From: Hydractinia symbiolongicarpus | Taxonomy: Eukaryota; Cnidaria; Hydrozoa; Anthoathecata; Hydractiniidae | Direction: 5' to 3' | NCBI RefSeq assembly: GCF_029227915.1 | Contig: NC_079876.1 | Location: forward strand, 15,128,001 to 15,192,000 | DNA: 64,000 nt | In this document: in pieces, positions 45,071-60,000 of the stretch | Numbering within the stretch: the first letter of the stretch is position 1 | How the letters are laid out: every line of letters starts with the position of its first letter | The notes under the pieces: generated by a model | What the model was told of the DNA's origin: nothing | The model's database searches: none | Seen by the model: only the letters and a program-made list of their open reading frames with translations | Program-made: the position numbers and the translations under genes

Positions 45071-48000
45071 ATGGCAGCCGGAGCTTGGGATAGAGATATG
45101 ATATTTGCCAATTTTCAGGTATTTATAGTTTAATATATCCATTTACAATCTCCAGGATTTTCCAATTTAAAGCTTGACTCCAGCGACAAAAACAATTACC
45201 TACCTAAATCGACTTTGGTCTGATTTAGCTACCAATAGCTTTTTGCTCTGTAGCTAGCTATAACTTTTCCGCAAATCTATTATTATTGGTTAGCTACAAC
45301 TGTTCTGCCTAGATTACAAAAACAGCCTGTTTATAAACAGGACGCCCAGATTATGACGTGGTGACCGGATTATAAGCTCTGATATTGACTGGCCAGGCAA
45401 GCTGTGATTGGCATTTTCTCTGCAAGATAAAACACCGTTGAAAACTAGAGGTATGGCACGCCAACACGCCAACTCGCCTGAAACTCCCCCAAAACCATGG
45501 GGGCTGTCAGATGATTTCCAGCGTTTTAAAAAAAACTTTAAGATTTTTTTGGAGACACTCGAAAGTGTCGCACATAAAGCCAGCCTGCCCGATTATGTTA
45601 GTTCATAAGTGAGAAATATAATAAAAACGTGTTGTACATCAGCTGGCCTGCCTTGATTATGTTCATTCTGCAAGTCTCAAATAATATAAAAAGTGTCGTA
45701 CATAAGCCGATCTGCCCTGATTATGTTCCTTTTGAGTGCCAAATAATATTTTTTAACTGTTGTACACAAGCCAGCCTGTCCGGATTATATTGCCCCGATT
45801 GTGTATTTTCTGCCCTGTTTATAAACGGGGCAAGCTGCCGTACATAATCCAGGCAGCGTTCATAACTCGTGCAGAACATAATTAAGATAGCTACTCCACA
45901 AATTTTGTCTGTTTTTTGTTCGCTTCCTTTGTATATTGTGCTAACTTTCGGATGTAATGTAACATAGTTGAGTTGCAATGAAAACAAAATTTCTCAGAAT
46001 TATTGTGATGCTGATGGATGCAATATAGCATATACCATCATCAGTCTACCTCCTAAGTTTAGATGCATGTCACCTAATTAAGCTGTACGATACAGTTTAT
46101 TTAGGAGATCTACAAATTTAGCTGTACAGCTTAATTAAGAGGATCTCCCGGACTGACCATCCCATATTACATGATTAGCAGGCGGACATCACAAATATCT
46201 GGTGTTAGAGTCATTTGAGCACCAAAAATATAGTCGGTCGGTCGGCAAATGATAACTCAAAAATTAGAAAAATTGTGTCCAACCATACAGCCATCACTGT
46301 GTGCCAATAAACCGTTGATATTTAATGATAACTTATATGCACCTTGTTTAAATGGAGCTAGTTCTCAGGACCCTTTATTCATTTTAAAGTGAAGCACAAT
46401 AATAATTGTGGGTAATGGCTGTGGGGAGACAACAAGCAAATAATATTTTTTTGTCATTTTAGCTTTTTCGACTCAGTATATCGAAAATTTCGATAAAAAA
46501 ATAGGGTCAGTCGGGTGACTGTAGCACCAAATATTTTTAACGTCTGCCATACCTAAAGAAATGGCTCTAGTGACAATCTGGCAACTCTGTTTGCTATATA
46601 ACTTATGGTTTTGACTATAAACCATCTCATAAAACAACTTTGCAAAAATGCAGGTCACAGGGTAAAGCAAAAAAGGAATCAGCTAAAACTTCCTAGTTAT
46701 GTGATTTACGTCTCGATTATGTGATTTGTTTATTTTAATGCAGTAAGATCTACTGGATTTAATTCTAAAGCCTATATATTTTATGATTGAAATAGTTGCA
46801 ATATTTGTCAATTAGCCCTGCATATAGTTAGTAAGGGCTGCTTTAAAATTGTTATGTATCTTTTTGTGTTAGTCAAGTCAAGTTTTTATGTTGCACACAT
46901 AAACACTAGGTGAAGCAAAGTAATGAAGAGAATTTATGGAGGAAAATGTGTTCTTAAAATATTTGTCAGCTTTTCTTGTATCATACAGTGCTGATCGCGA
47001 GTAAAGCTACACATCTTTGAGAGTACGAGTAGAAATAGATGCAAGTAAAATAAATATTAAAATTAAGAGTACAATGCCAGTGCAAAAGTGTTATTTTTTT
47101 AATAGTGGGAGTATGCAATAATTAAACTACTCATGAGTAATTCTTTAAAAAAATATATCATGTAACTCGCAAGTTTTATTAAAGAAAAACATAACACATT
47201 AGTTTAGTTTTTTATTTTTGTATTCTGGCAGTAAAATTTTAAACTTCTGCCGTCAGTGACCATTGAGCAGTCATTATTCTAAGTGCTGTATCTCACACAT
47301 AAAATTTAATTAGCTTATGTAAACTTGCAAAACCCAATGTTATATTAATAAAAACAATGCTATGAAGTTTAAACATTACCTTATTTCGTTCTGAAATAAT
47401 AGGAAAACACCCCTATGAAGCCTCATAATTGCTGTTTTGGTCCTGGAAAAGCAAGAAAATTTGTTTTAAAATAACAAAAAACAACCCTGAAAACTATCAT
47501 CTTCCTGTTCTTTTTAGGCTGCATCTGGAATTGAGGACTATGAAAGCTGTATTTCTGTGCTTGAAGCTAACGACTGGGATCTGCAGGTTGGTAAATTTTA
47601 GATTAGTTTATAGATTTTACATATGTTACATATGTAAAATAAAATCGAATGTACTAAAATGTGCAAAATTGCTGTAAGCAACTTAAAAATTTGTTTTGAA
47701 TTGGTAATGAGTGTGTAGCCCATGAACAGCTAAAAAGTCATTAATAAATTACATCAAAACAAAAAGATTTTTGTAATTAATTATTTGTGTGTAAAAATGT
47801 AACATCACCATTTTTTTAAAAAAATTGCAGACATTTTAAGATATTACTCTTCGATAAAAAACATGTTTTTTAAAAAATATAGCTTTTCAAAGAGGATAAA
47901 AGTCTTAGATAAACTTACTACAATATTGTGTTTTGTTTAACCTTTTGTTAATATTTAGGCTTCTTTAAATGTAGTATTAACACAGCAAGAAAATGAAAAT

Positions 48001-51000
48001 CAGATGCTGAATGCATTATCACATCAAAGGTTTGACTACATTGTTTGTTATTTACCACTATTTAAATGGATATATAATTAAAGGTCTACAGTTATGGAAA
48101 TGTTGACTTTATCAATTGACCCATCCATACTATTTTTTTTTTTAATAATTTTTATGATGTAAAGCTGATCTAACTAATGTGTAGGATTTCAGCTAACGGT
48201 TAAGATATTGAAATGTTAAAGGAAAACTAAGGATTCATAACAAGTTATGCTTAAAATGTTTTTTATAATCTAGATATAAAGTTGGGTAATTTTTTTTATT
48301 TTTGTAAGCTTTGTTTTTTGAGATATTTAAAGTCCAAGTAGCCCTACGGTCGCGGTGACCGTAGGGCTACTTGGACTTTGTCGATTAGGACTTTCTGTTT
48401 AGTAAAATACTAGCTGGTGTGACTTAAGCCTGTGGGGATGTAAACAAATGCATTCTGAATAAACGAAACGAGGGAATGCTAAACTGTGCCTCCTGTAATT
48501 TTTCTAAGAGTAATTTTATTTATCATATTTTGAAATAATTATAATTATTATTATAATAATTATATAATTATTATATCAGAAAAAAATAATGTAAATATAG
48601 TTTTGGAGTTTTAGACACTTATCACTGGAAAAAATAAGTATTATGTGTATTCAACTTTATTATGGAATTTTTCTTGTGCTACATGCATTCAATGAGAGAT
48701 TCTGTGGATTTGCAATAAACTAACTGACCAGCTAACCAGAGGCACAATTTTTTGTTTATTTTTCATATTCTGTGTCAACCTTTGGCAGTGTTTGCATAAA
48801 CTAGCTAATTTTAACATATACATTGAGAGAGATTCGTGTTTGACATTGATCAGCTTTGTTTGTATATGACATTTTGCGTGATTAAAATTTTATTGGATGA
48901 GATGTATTTTACAATGCTTTGGTAAACTTCTTTCCAAATAATTTTTCTCATTGTCAGAGGGTCAGAGCAAGTAATTTTAGTAGATTTAGATTTTATATGT
49001 CCCATATATACTGTAGTTGTTGGACACCTTCAATTTTTCTTGGTCATTTATATAGCAATGCAGAATGTATTGTTTGTTTTTTGATGGACATATATCTGTT
49101 ACGTGAAATAAATGAGAAATACAGTGGATTCTTCCACGAGAATTTAATTTTGGTATCAAAACATCTTGAAAGACAACAGGTGCCTAATTTAATTTTGCTA
49201 GACTTGAAAATTAAACTTCAACTGATTATGTGCAATAAAGTGTACTGGAAGTAATTTTGTGATAGCAAAATGAAACAAAAATAATCTCAAAGTTACCACA
49301 AAAAATACCACAACGTTAAAAAACAAATAGAATGTATTTTTTTGCAAACTATAAAAAAGGAGCACGACACAGCGTGTTATCATGCAACGTTTCTTTACCA
49401 GGGGAGTGCTTGTATTTACATTATTATTGACATTCTGAATGCTTTCTTAAGAAACACATTCCTAAGTTAAAAATGTATATATTGGCAGGTCAGTCTGTTT
49501 ATAGCTGTGGAAATTTTATGGGAATATATTTTTCAGACAATGTCTATGCATTTGTTGAATTAAAACATGAAGAAAGTCAGCCAACAAAGAAAATCAATTC
49601 TTAAAATAAATAAGTTAATAACCTAATTAGTTTTGTATTTTTGTAAATCAAGTTTTGGATTGGGTTCTTTTATATACTCATATTTCTTTTCAAAACAATA
49701 AAAACAACATTAAGAAGCACTTTTCCAAAACAATTAAAACTAATTAGTACCTGGCAGTGTAATGTCTTTTTTATATCTGACGTTTTTTGGCTTATAATTA
49801 TCACGTGAGTGGGCACTGTTTTTCTGTAGCGACCAACTAAAATGTACACACAAAAAACACCACTCCCGAATAATCATCATCAGCTATGTCTTTTTAAAAA
49901 AACTTTAATGTGATGTCTCTAATTTTTTTTCGTTTACCTCTGCTTAATTTTAACAATTCACCAACGGAAAATTTCGGAAATTTCAGAATAGAACTAGAAG
50001 AATGTTTTTATTGTGTTCAAAAAACATTCTTTTCCTTCAATTGATCGAACGTTTATATTGTCAGAAGACATGATTTCTACATACATAAGCATGTGCCAGT
50101 GCCAATGCTTTTGTGACTTTTGTGACTTTGTGATTTACTTTGGCTATAGATCACTTTAATTCCTATGTTTTTATTAGGCTGCAAGGTACTAAATGACTTA
50201 TAAACCGTTTATCCGGCCACTACATGCTAAAACAGCAACCTTGGTTGTTTGCATGGATCTCACTGTGTTTGGTCCATGACATCACAAACTCGGTCGCTGT
50301 TTTCCCAAAGCGCCTGGCTAAACGGTTTATAAGCAATAAGCATTGTCATACTGGGTGTTTTAGCACTTGGAAAACCCATGGGTTCACCCGTTGTGCATAT
50401 TCTAGATTTTCTATTTGATGCATCTTAGCATAAATTTGACTCGAATTATGCAGAATGAAATAACACATGGATACTGCAACCATAAATTAAGATCTATCAT
50501 GGGTAATAACATGTAAAGTATGCTTCATTGTTGCATGCATTATTAAATAAAAAATAAAATGTATATGCAATAGCACGGTGTAACCCAGAAATGTAAAATG
50601 AAGGCCGCCAAAATTGGAATTTTATCAAGGTGGCCTCTTTATTATCAGAATCGTATTCCTTAACAACTTGTTTGAAATGGGCTATAGGTCCCATATTTTG
50701 TGGCGAGTATGCGATCCTCAAATAAATTCATTAATGTTTTTAATGGAAACTAAATAACCGATAGAATCTGAAAATTAAAATAAACAAAACTATTCAAATT
50801 ATCTCTATCTTGGAAGTCATTGTATTGGAGTCCCACTCAAATAATCAGTCCTATTAAGCAAAGTGCCATTTAAGCAAAGTTATTCAAGTTTAACTTAGCA
50901 AATAAGTTTATGGGACGAAGAGATTCAGTCCTAGTTAACTAAGTATTTTGCATGTATTTATTATGATTCAAAATCTTTTTAGAAAGTCTCCAATAGATGT

Positions 51001-54000
51001 GGATAATCCTCCTTTTATTGACTTGGACCCAGACCCTACATCTTCATTAGTAGAGCGTGACTGCAGTGCTCCCGAAGTTCGTAAAATTAATTTTCAAATA
51101 GTGTGGCATGATCGCACGCTTCCTGTCATTATTAGCGAAACAGAAACTGTTGGTATGTAAGAAAAATTTCCGATTTTCCCGATTTTCTTAGCATTCTTCA
51201 GAAAATGATTGGTCAATGTTGTCACCACTTTATGTCAATAAAATTGTTAGATGATCAAATCAAATGTCACTATTCTTATATTTCCTTTTTTTTAAATAAT
51301 TCACACATTTATTTAGATTTTAATTTTAGTTCAATACAAAAGTTCAAAAATGAAAAATCTGTTTTGTGGTGGAAATTATTTTTTAAAAATACAAATGGTG
51401 TTAAAAAGTTATTTTTATGTCTGTACAGGAAAATAAATTGCAAACATAGTGCAGTACGATGCAGAAGACTTAAGAAAACTTTAAATTTTCATCTAGCTTC
51501 TTGTCTCCTGAAATTGTCATTTTTTTTTTAATTATGCTGATAGATGATAAAATTGTATTTTTTGTTCCACAGAACTAAAAAAACAACTAGACAATGTTTC
51601 ACCAAGCTATTAAAATTATTCTAAACTAGTGATTTGTCAGTAAGAAATGTTCTTTTCATCATTATTTATTTTCATATCTTTGTTTATTATGTGTCAGCTT
51701 TAACTTTAAACTGTAATGTTTTAGTCTTAATACATATTTACAGGAGTTAGCAAATTTTTTCCTTTTGTATGTATGCACATTTTTAATCATTATTTCTTGA
51801 TGCTGACATACACTTTACATAGTACTCAGTGTAGGTGAGATAAAAAATTTATTATAATCAAGGGGTAAAATATGCTCATGCAAGACATTAAACCGTTTTG
51901 TATATTTTGAGAGCAACTTTTGCATACTAGAGATTTTTTTTTGTGTACAGAGGGTAGAAATTTTCATATGTACAGCGATGTGTCAACTCCTGCTTTGTAT
52001 ATTTGTATTTGTTTATTTTTGTGGACATTTTTGTTAGGTGCTCTAAAACGAATGTTGGAAATACAAACTGGAATTCCACAAGCAGAAATTAACTTAGAAG
52101 GATGGCCGTCTGGTGATTCTAGTGTTTCAGATTCAGTAAGTGAAAATTTATAATCTAGTATCTAGATTTTATGCTACTTATGGGATATAATATCTGGCAT
52201 ATGTACAATGAGCAGAAATTTGAAGACCAAAATATGCACGAAAGTAAAACCAGCGGATTTTTCCACAAGCTCGGACTAGTTTATAATAATAATAGACAAA
52301 ATAGCCTTGGTATATACAAAAAATAGCTGGTGTTTGTTAACTATGAAATCAATGATTTGTAGGTCGACCTATCAACCTTAAATTTATGTGGTCAAACACA
52401 CCTCGTATTACACACACCTACCAAAGTTACAGTTTCACCAGCTGAATATCTTCCATGCAACATACCTGCTTTTCGCAAGAGCAGCAAATCATCTGAACCA
52501 GATTCACCGCCAAGGTTTGTTATTTCTCTGCAGGTTGTTATGAAAATATTAGGTAAAATAGGAAATATTTTATTTTATCTGTACAAAAGGATAAAGAAAT
52601 CCACTAAACACCACTCCTGAATAATCATCATCAGCTATCAGATTATAAATTAATATCAGAATACAAATTTTTTTGGTAAATAAGTTATATCTGCACTGTT
52701 TTTTGTTTTATTAGGAGTATGTTGACAGTAGTCTAAAAAGTGAGGTGTATGGATCGGTTAGGCAAAAACCAGAAACTTGTAACTTGTTAGCAGTGTGGAT
52801 ATATTGTATTTTACCTATTATCTACAGACGTTTTGTGACTGTAATCTTTTCTAGAGTAATAGATGTTGATCTTCATGATGACCAACCAACCTGCAGTAAC
52901 TCTCCAGATATTAGTTTAACGGTCAATTACCTCGGAAGAGATTTTAGGTTGCGATATGAAAGACACCAAACCGTAAAAGATGTAATGTCCTTTATTTGTT
53001 TTTTCTCTTAACTATCTCTTAACTATCTCTTTAATATCTCTTAACTATTTTCTATGATTCATTAAGCAGTAGAAAAAATTGTGTTAAGGGTTCCTCTCGA
53101 CCAAGTGCTCAATTTTTTTTTTATTAAACATTTTTTCACTTTTATATTCTACTAGATACATTCAAACTCATTTGCTGCAATTTCTTTTTCTTTTTGCTGT
53201 CCAGGTAAAACAACAATTGTTCATGCTAACCAAAATTTCGACAAGACTTCAAGTGTGGGAAGGATGGCCGGATGGAACAATTGATAGCGTATGTATCAAA
53301 ATAGAACCTCAGAATTGTTTTAATTTTTCTGCGACAATCATTGGGAAAGTATTCGCACACTTAATTCTTACAAAATTTGGATTTTTCTTTCTTGAGAGTT
53401 TTTAGGATATATGTAAATTCAAGTTCAGCAGTGTACAGAAAAAACCCTGTAAAATCGGTATAAAGTAAGAGGTGTCAAATTCTTTTTCATAAAACCTGCA
53501 AAAATTAGTCACAGCTATTAAAAAAATTAAGCCAATAAATTTTTGTTGTTGTATATGTCACAAAAATTTCTTGTGAAAATTAATTCCCTTAAGGTATATA
53601 TTTGCATTATGTAATATTAACCCTTAATGGACAGTTTATGTTTAATATCATTGGGTAACCCAATTCAAACTCTTTCTAAAACATTTGGAGCGCTTTTCGT
53701 GATAACCTAGTCGTCAGAAGTTACAGCAGTTCAACTGTTGGGCTGTTTTTTCTCCAATTTTGCTGCACATTTCAGCAACCTGTCCTCTGTGGGTTAATTA
53801 CTGGTTTTGTTTACCTTAAAATGAAATGGTACAGAATTTGGCTGTAGTGAAGTTCCCTACCTTGAACTCTAACTAAAATTAATGGATATAATTTTGGAGA
53901 TTCACAAAGCTGGTCTTTTCTGATTCTATATTTAATATAAATTAGATCGTTGCTTTCACATTTCATCTTTCCAGTTACATATTTCGAGTTACAGATTTCA

Positions 54001-57000
54001 AGTCACAAATTTTCCTAATTTTTCTTTAGTCACGTTTGGGCGACCTTGATTTGTCTCAACCCGATCATTTTTTACTCATCTCTTCCCAAACGACCAACGC
54101 AGCTGTTACAAGAACTTCGATGGACTCTCTAAGGGTATGTAATTATTTCCAAACATTAAGTGGACATTAAGTGGACATTGTTGCAAGGAGAATTTGAAAC
54201 AAATGAAACATTTCTTAACAGTCGTAATTTTCATTTTTTCATAAAGTAGTAATTTTTTTTTCCGTTGATTGATATCTTGGGTTTTTCCATTTAAAAAGCC
54301 TAATTTAAGGTGGGTACAACACTGTTACATCTCACAATTGTCTTAAAAAAGTTTCTTTTAACTAATTTTACTGAAAACGTCGGTAAAGTTATTCTTCTAC
54401 ATTTAACTGTCAAGTCTTTTTCTTTCAAAAACTAGATTATTCTTTATCTTAATTGATCACAACGAACGAAATTTGTGAAAATTCGAAATTTATAACCACA
54501 TCGTCTGCCAAAAGGTCACCCTCATTATTAGGCAGCATTTTTAAACAAGTATATAGCATTTTGTTGCATTTTAAGTTGTCTCCATTGCAATCAAGAGTGC
54601 TACAACATTTGTCAAATATTTCATTGCTTTTTAGCCGTGGGATTCAGGTACTGCAGGAAGTCCTGCCGACACTGACTTGGATGAACAAATTATATCCGAC
54701 GACGATGATGATGCCATTTTCGACCCAGAGGCCAACCAATCGAAAAGATTGTTACCTCTGTTATCAAGAGACTCTTCAGATACTTCTGAAGCGTTAATAC
54801 AATTCCAGTTCCAGTTTGAGGAACGGTATGTACAAAATAGATTTTTTATTTTAAACCTTCTTTCTGACTATCTTTGCTAATTAGCTATGGAACACATAGT
54901 TTCTATAACGAGCGGCGTCGCCCTAGATGGAGTGACATTTGTTTGATGCATGAACAGCTGAATAGGTTCAGTTATTAAACGCCATGCTCTCAAAAGAAGA
55001 AATGGATGGCTACATGATTTTCTTTAACTTGTATAGATATGGTGAATTCCACCCAGCTTTCTTTGTTGGTCCACTGAAAGATGCAATAGAGGAAGCAGCT
55101 GGTTCATCAGCACCTGAGGTACAAACAAATGTTCTGCAGTGATATTTAAAAATTGAAAACTTTTTAATATACCCCATTTTGTTTGTTCGTTGGTCTGTTG
55201 CTTGCCTGTTTGTTGTCTGGCCAGTTGGTCGGTCGGTCGGTCGGTCGATCGTTTGTTTGTTCGTTTGTATATTTATTTGTTCGCTTGTTTGTTTTGTTTT
55301 GGTTTATTTCGCTTTATTTTGTTTATCTATTTATTTTTTTCATATTGTTTAATTTTTGATTTGTATATATTTAGAGGAGACCCTTGCTTGTTTATCTCCA
55401 TCATGACAACAGCATTCTCACGAATATTTTCTGCAGGTTAGTTAGAGAATTTGACCCGCCGTAATTGTATAATTTTTAAAGAATCGTGTAGAGAATTCTT
55501 CATCTAAATAAACTTTTCAGTACAGCTTAGATTCGACAACATTTATTGGATAAATATTCAGAGGGTTTTTAGATCTAAAAAAAAATTTTCAAGGTATTTG
55601 ATATGCTTAAGAAATCAAAATAATAACATTGAAACTTTTTAAAGCCCTGTTTTTATTCATCTAAAATGCTATGTCTTATAAAACCCCATTTTCATTCGCA
55701 CAAAAATTAGTAACATCTTATAAGGCATTGTTTGTATTCACCAAAAATACAACATCCTGTCTTTAAAGTGTTTTTCGTAAAGGAAGTAGCAAAGCTTTAT
55801 AAATTACAGTTATTGTGCAAAAACATTGCATTCAATGTGTTATGCTTGTTACTTACAGCCAGATACTATGTTCTGAACAGTTTGTCTCGTTTGTCAGTCA
55901 AAATTTTGTCATCTGGCCATGGGACATGACGTTTGAAAGTAACAGACAAAGGTAGGTTACTAGCAAGTTCAGTACTTGCACCTTTTGTTTTAATAACAGC
56001 ATTTTTTTTATCTTGAACTCGGAAAAAAAGTCGAAGAAGAGTATAAAAAGACTATAGTAATATTACAGTTAGAAAACTATAGTAACATGATATAGTTAGA
56101 AAAGTACGGTAACATTGTAGTTAGAAAACTATAGTAACCTTGTAGTTAGAAAACTATAGTAACATTATAGTTAGAAAACTATAGTAACCTTGTAGTTAGA
56201 AAACTATAGTAACATTATAGTTAGAAAACTACAGTAACATTATAGTTAGATAATTACAGTAACATTAAAGTTAGAAAACTACAATAACATTATAGTTAGA
56301 TAATTATAGTTAGAAAACTATAGTAACCTTGTAGTTAAAAAACTATAGTAACATTGTAGTTAGAAAACTACAATAACATTGTAGTTAGAAAACTACAATA
56401 ACATTATAGTTATGAAACTATAGTAACATTATAGTTATGAAACTATAGTAACCTTGTAGTTAGAAAACTATAGTAACATTGTAGTTAGAAAACTTTAATA
56501 ACATTGTAGTTAGAAAACTACAATAACATTATAGTTATGAAACTATAGTAACATTATAGTTATGAAACTATAGTAACATTGTAGTTAGAAAACTACAATA
56601 ACATTATAGTTATGAAACTATAGTAACATTATAGTTATGAAACTATAGTAACATTGTAGTTAGAAAACTATAGTAACCTTGTAGTTAGAAAACTATAGTA
56701 ACATTATAGTTAGAAAACTATAGTAACAATATAGTTAGAAAACTATAGTAACCTTGTAGTTAGAAAACTATAGTAACATTATAGTTAGAAAACTACAGTA
56801 ACATTATAGTTAGATAATTACAGTAACATTAAAGTTAGAAATCTACAATAACATTATAGTTAGATAATTATAGTTAGAAAACTATAGTAACCTTGTAGTT
56901 AGAAAACTATAGTAACATTGTAGTTAGAAAACTACAATAACATTGTAGTTAGAAAACTACAATAACATTATAGTTATGAAACTATAGTAACATTGTAGTT

Positions 57001-60000
57001 ATGAAACTATAGTAACATTGTAGTTAGAAAACTACAATAACATTGTAGTTAGAAAACTACAATAACATTATAGTTATGAAACTATAGTAACATTATAGTT
57101 ATGAAACTATAGTAACATTATAGTTATGAAACTATAGTAACATTGTAGTTAGAAAACTATAGTAACCTTGTAGTTAGAAAACTATAGTAACCTTGTAGTT
57201 AGAAAACTATAGTAACATTATAGTTAGAAAACTATAGTAACATTATAGTTAGAAAACTGCAATAACATAGTTAACTATCGTAATATTATAGTTAATAGTT
57301 TTGTTGTCAATGTGTAATTGGAAATCAACCATTACCGAATGTGATGACCAAGTATCATATGTTGTAAACTCAATTTTTTTATTCTTTTCTTAGATTTGTC
57401 AACCTACTAGTCCAACATTTCGGCAACATGGCGGCCAACACGGTTTCAAAATTTCGCGATCAGGAGTACCCGTTACTTTTGATTGTGATGAAATCAAAAG
57501 CTGGTGTGGAAGTTTGCTCCGTATTGCAAGGTAGGAATTAGAAAGGGGAGGTTGTTGAAGGTGCTCCCTGCTTTCATGAACACCATTATTTTCATGACTG
57601 AACTATCTTATGAAACTTTCACTCCTTAGCTTTGCCTTGGTTAATTCTCACACTTTGTACTCCCGAAGTCTCCTTTCTATATGACTGCGTGTCCGCTATA
57701 GTGCAAAAATCACGTTTTTTGTTAACACGTGTACCTTGGTAATGACTAAAATCTACGTACCTTATGGCTCTCATGGCTACCAAGCTACTTGTTTCGGCAA
57801 GCAATCGTATTCAATAATTCTTTTTGTTGCGTTGACAATGGGTATTAAATAATAACATATTATTTCTGTGAACTGTTTTAGCGAACACTTCACTGGACGA
57901 GCTCATGATGGGTTTGATAAATGGTTATGAAGTATTTGAACAAGCAAAACTGGTGGAAGTAAAATCTGAGGTAATATCACTAGCAATATCAAAATATGAC
58001 ACGCTTCACGTTGTTTATGCACCCCTATCGAATGTCCTTCCATGTTTATGCACCGGTATCGTGTATCCCAAATACTTGCTTAATACACTATTGGGTTTAA
58101 GAAGGGTTTGCAAATAATTAGTAAGAACTATAGAAATCAATTCTACTGTCGATTGACAGAAAGGAAAATACTCAAAAAATATCGTACGCGTAAAATATAT
58201 TTTTTAGTGTGTGTTTGAATTGTAAAGTAACAAAAATAAATGGATAAGATCACATGTGTTTCAAATAATGTTATTGATAGATGTTCTACTTTTTTACTTC
58301 TTAGAGTGAACGTCTTGAAAGAGAGGCAATGAAACAGGAACAAGATGATGCATATCACCAATCACTGGCAGCCGATCGTGCCAAGGTATGTCTTCCTGCC
58401 GCAAAGAAAGTAAACCCACCTTCGTCTTAACGCGGAAGTTCCCCGCCCCTTTGACTTAGAAAAATTTCAACAATAAGGCCTCCACGTAGTTTAACTGTAG
58501 AGCCAAATTAAGAAGTACGTAACCTCACGGTACGGGAATAATCACCATTATTGCATAAAAGATGTGAGTTTTCTGTTGTGATCCATCCTAATTTCTCACA
58601 ATATTTCTCACAATATTTCCCACAATATTTTCCACAAAAAGCACGTGTCTCGCAATAACTTTTTTTGAAGCCATATTTATTTATTGCAGGTAGAGGCTGA
58701 AAAAAAGAGAGCTCAAATCGAAGTTGATAAAAAATACCAAGAAGAACTTGATGCGCAAATGAAAGAAGTAAGACACCGTACTGTGGTTTGCCTGGATTAT
58801 TCAAACAAAAGCAATAATAACTTCTAATTTACTGCCTACCTATGTTAAAAGTGCGAAAGTTTGTCCTGTTTCTTCTCCTTTTGCCATGCTTGTTTTTTGG
58901 TGTTGTTTAGGCTGAGCGTATGTCATGCGTTGAACAACTACCCGAAGAGCCTCCGAAAACTGCTCAAGATATCACGAACATACTTTTCCGATTTCCCGGT
59001 GGCGAGCGAGAGGCGAGAAGGTTCAACGAGACTGACAAGTTAAAGGTACTAACTTTATGTCGAGCTACGTGTTTTTTTTTAACAAACCCAGGGCCTGCAA
59101 TCAAAGAAACCATTTTGAGAAATAGTCATAAGCACATGAAAATTTTCCCGCCGCTAATCGCAGCTACCATCTTTGATTCCCCGACAGTTGCTGTAATATA
59201 GATCAACCCCTCCTTTAATTTTATATTTTTTTATATTACATATGCGCTTTAAAGATGTATTATTGATATCTTTTTAGACAGTGTTCATGTATGTGACTTC
59301 GAAAGGTTTTAGTACAAGTGAGCATCGGATCGTCACCAACTTCCCTAGAAGACAGGTAAACTGTTGTGCTACGTCACAGTTGAGGCTGACCTATACAGTT
59401 TACATGACCCTTAAAATTAATGGCGATTTTTTAGTGGCGATAAGGTCTTCAACTTTGATGGACGTAGTCTTCTGCGATTTTTTCTTAAAAAATGGGAATT
59501 TTAAAACGTTCTGGCTTTCTCTGCATGCATACAACCGCGAAAGTGCGCTATCTTTTTGTTTTTTGCAATGCAACGGCTTCACCTAACGGACGTAAACAAA
59601 CTGACGTTAAAGTAAAAAAGCTTAGTTTTCGCTTCACATACTTGAATAACTCGCTGCTTTGCACACAAAAAGTACTCAAAAAGTTGCTCGAAGGTGAGGT
59701 GCACATATTGTGAAATTCTGGCATCAATTCGTCCAACGGTTCCAGAGAAAAATGAGAAAAACGTCAGAAAACAGACCATCCTTGAGATTGACGCTACTCT
59801 CTACAATCTTCCTCTCGCAACTTCTAATCCATAAGTGTCAGTTTATCACTTCAAATGGTATCGAATCTCACGAAACCACTTACGGAAGCATCCGAGAAAC
59901 ATTTACCGTAACTTCATTATGGGCTCAAGGTACGAAACTGCAAATGAGAAAGTTAAACAATAAACACTTACTTCATCTACTCCTCTACCTCTCTGCCGAT

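Noticed and set aside
53172-53405. Independent ORF of 77 codons
   Set aside because: It is FAF1 exon 8 (53205-53288) with intron read-through on both sides. The same applies to several other short plus-strand ORFs between 47 and 59 kb.
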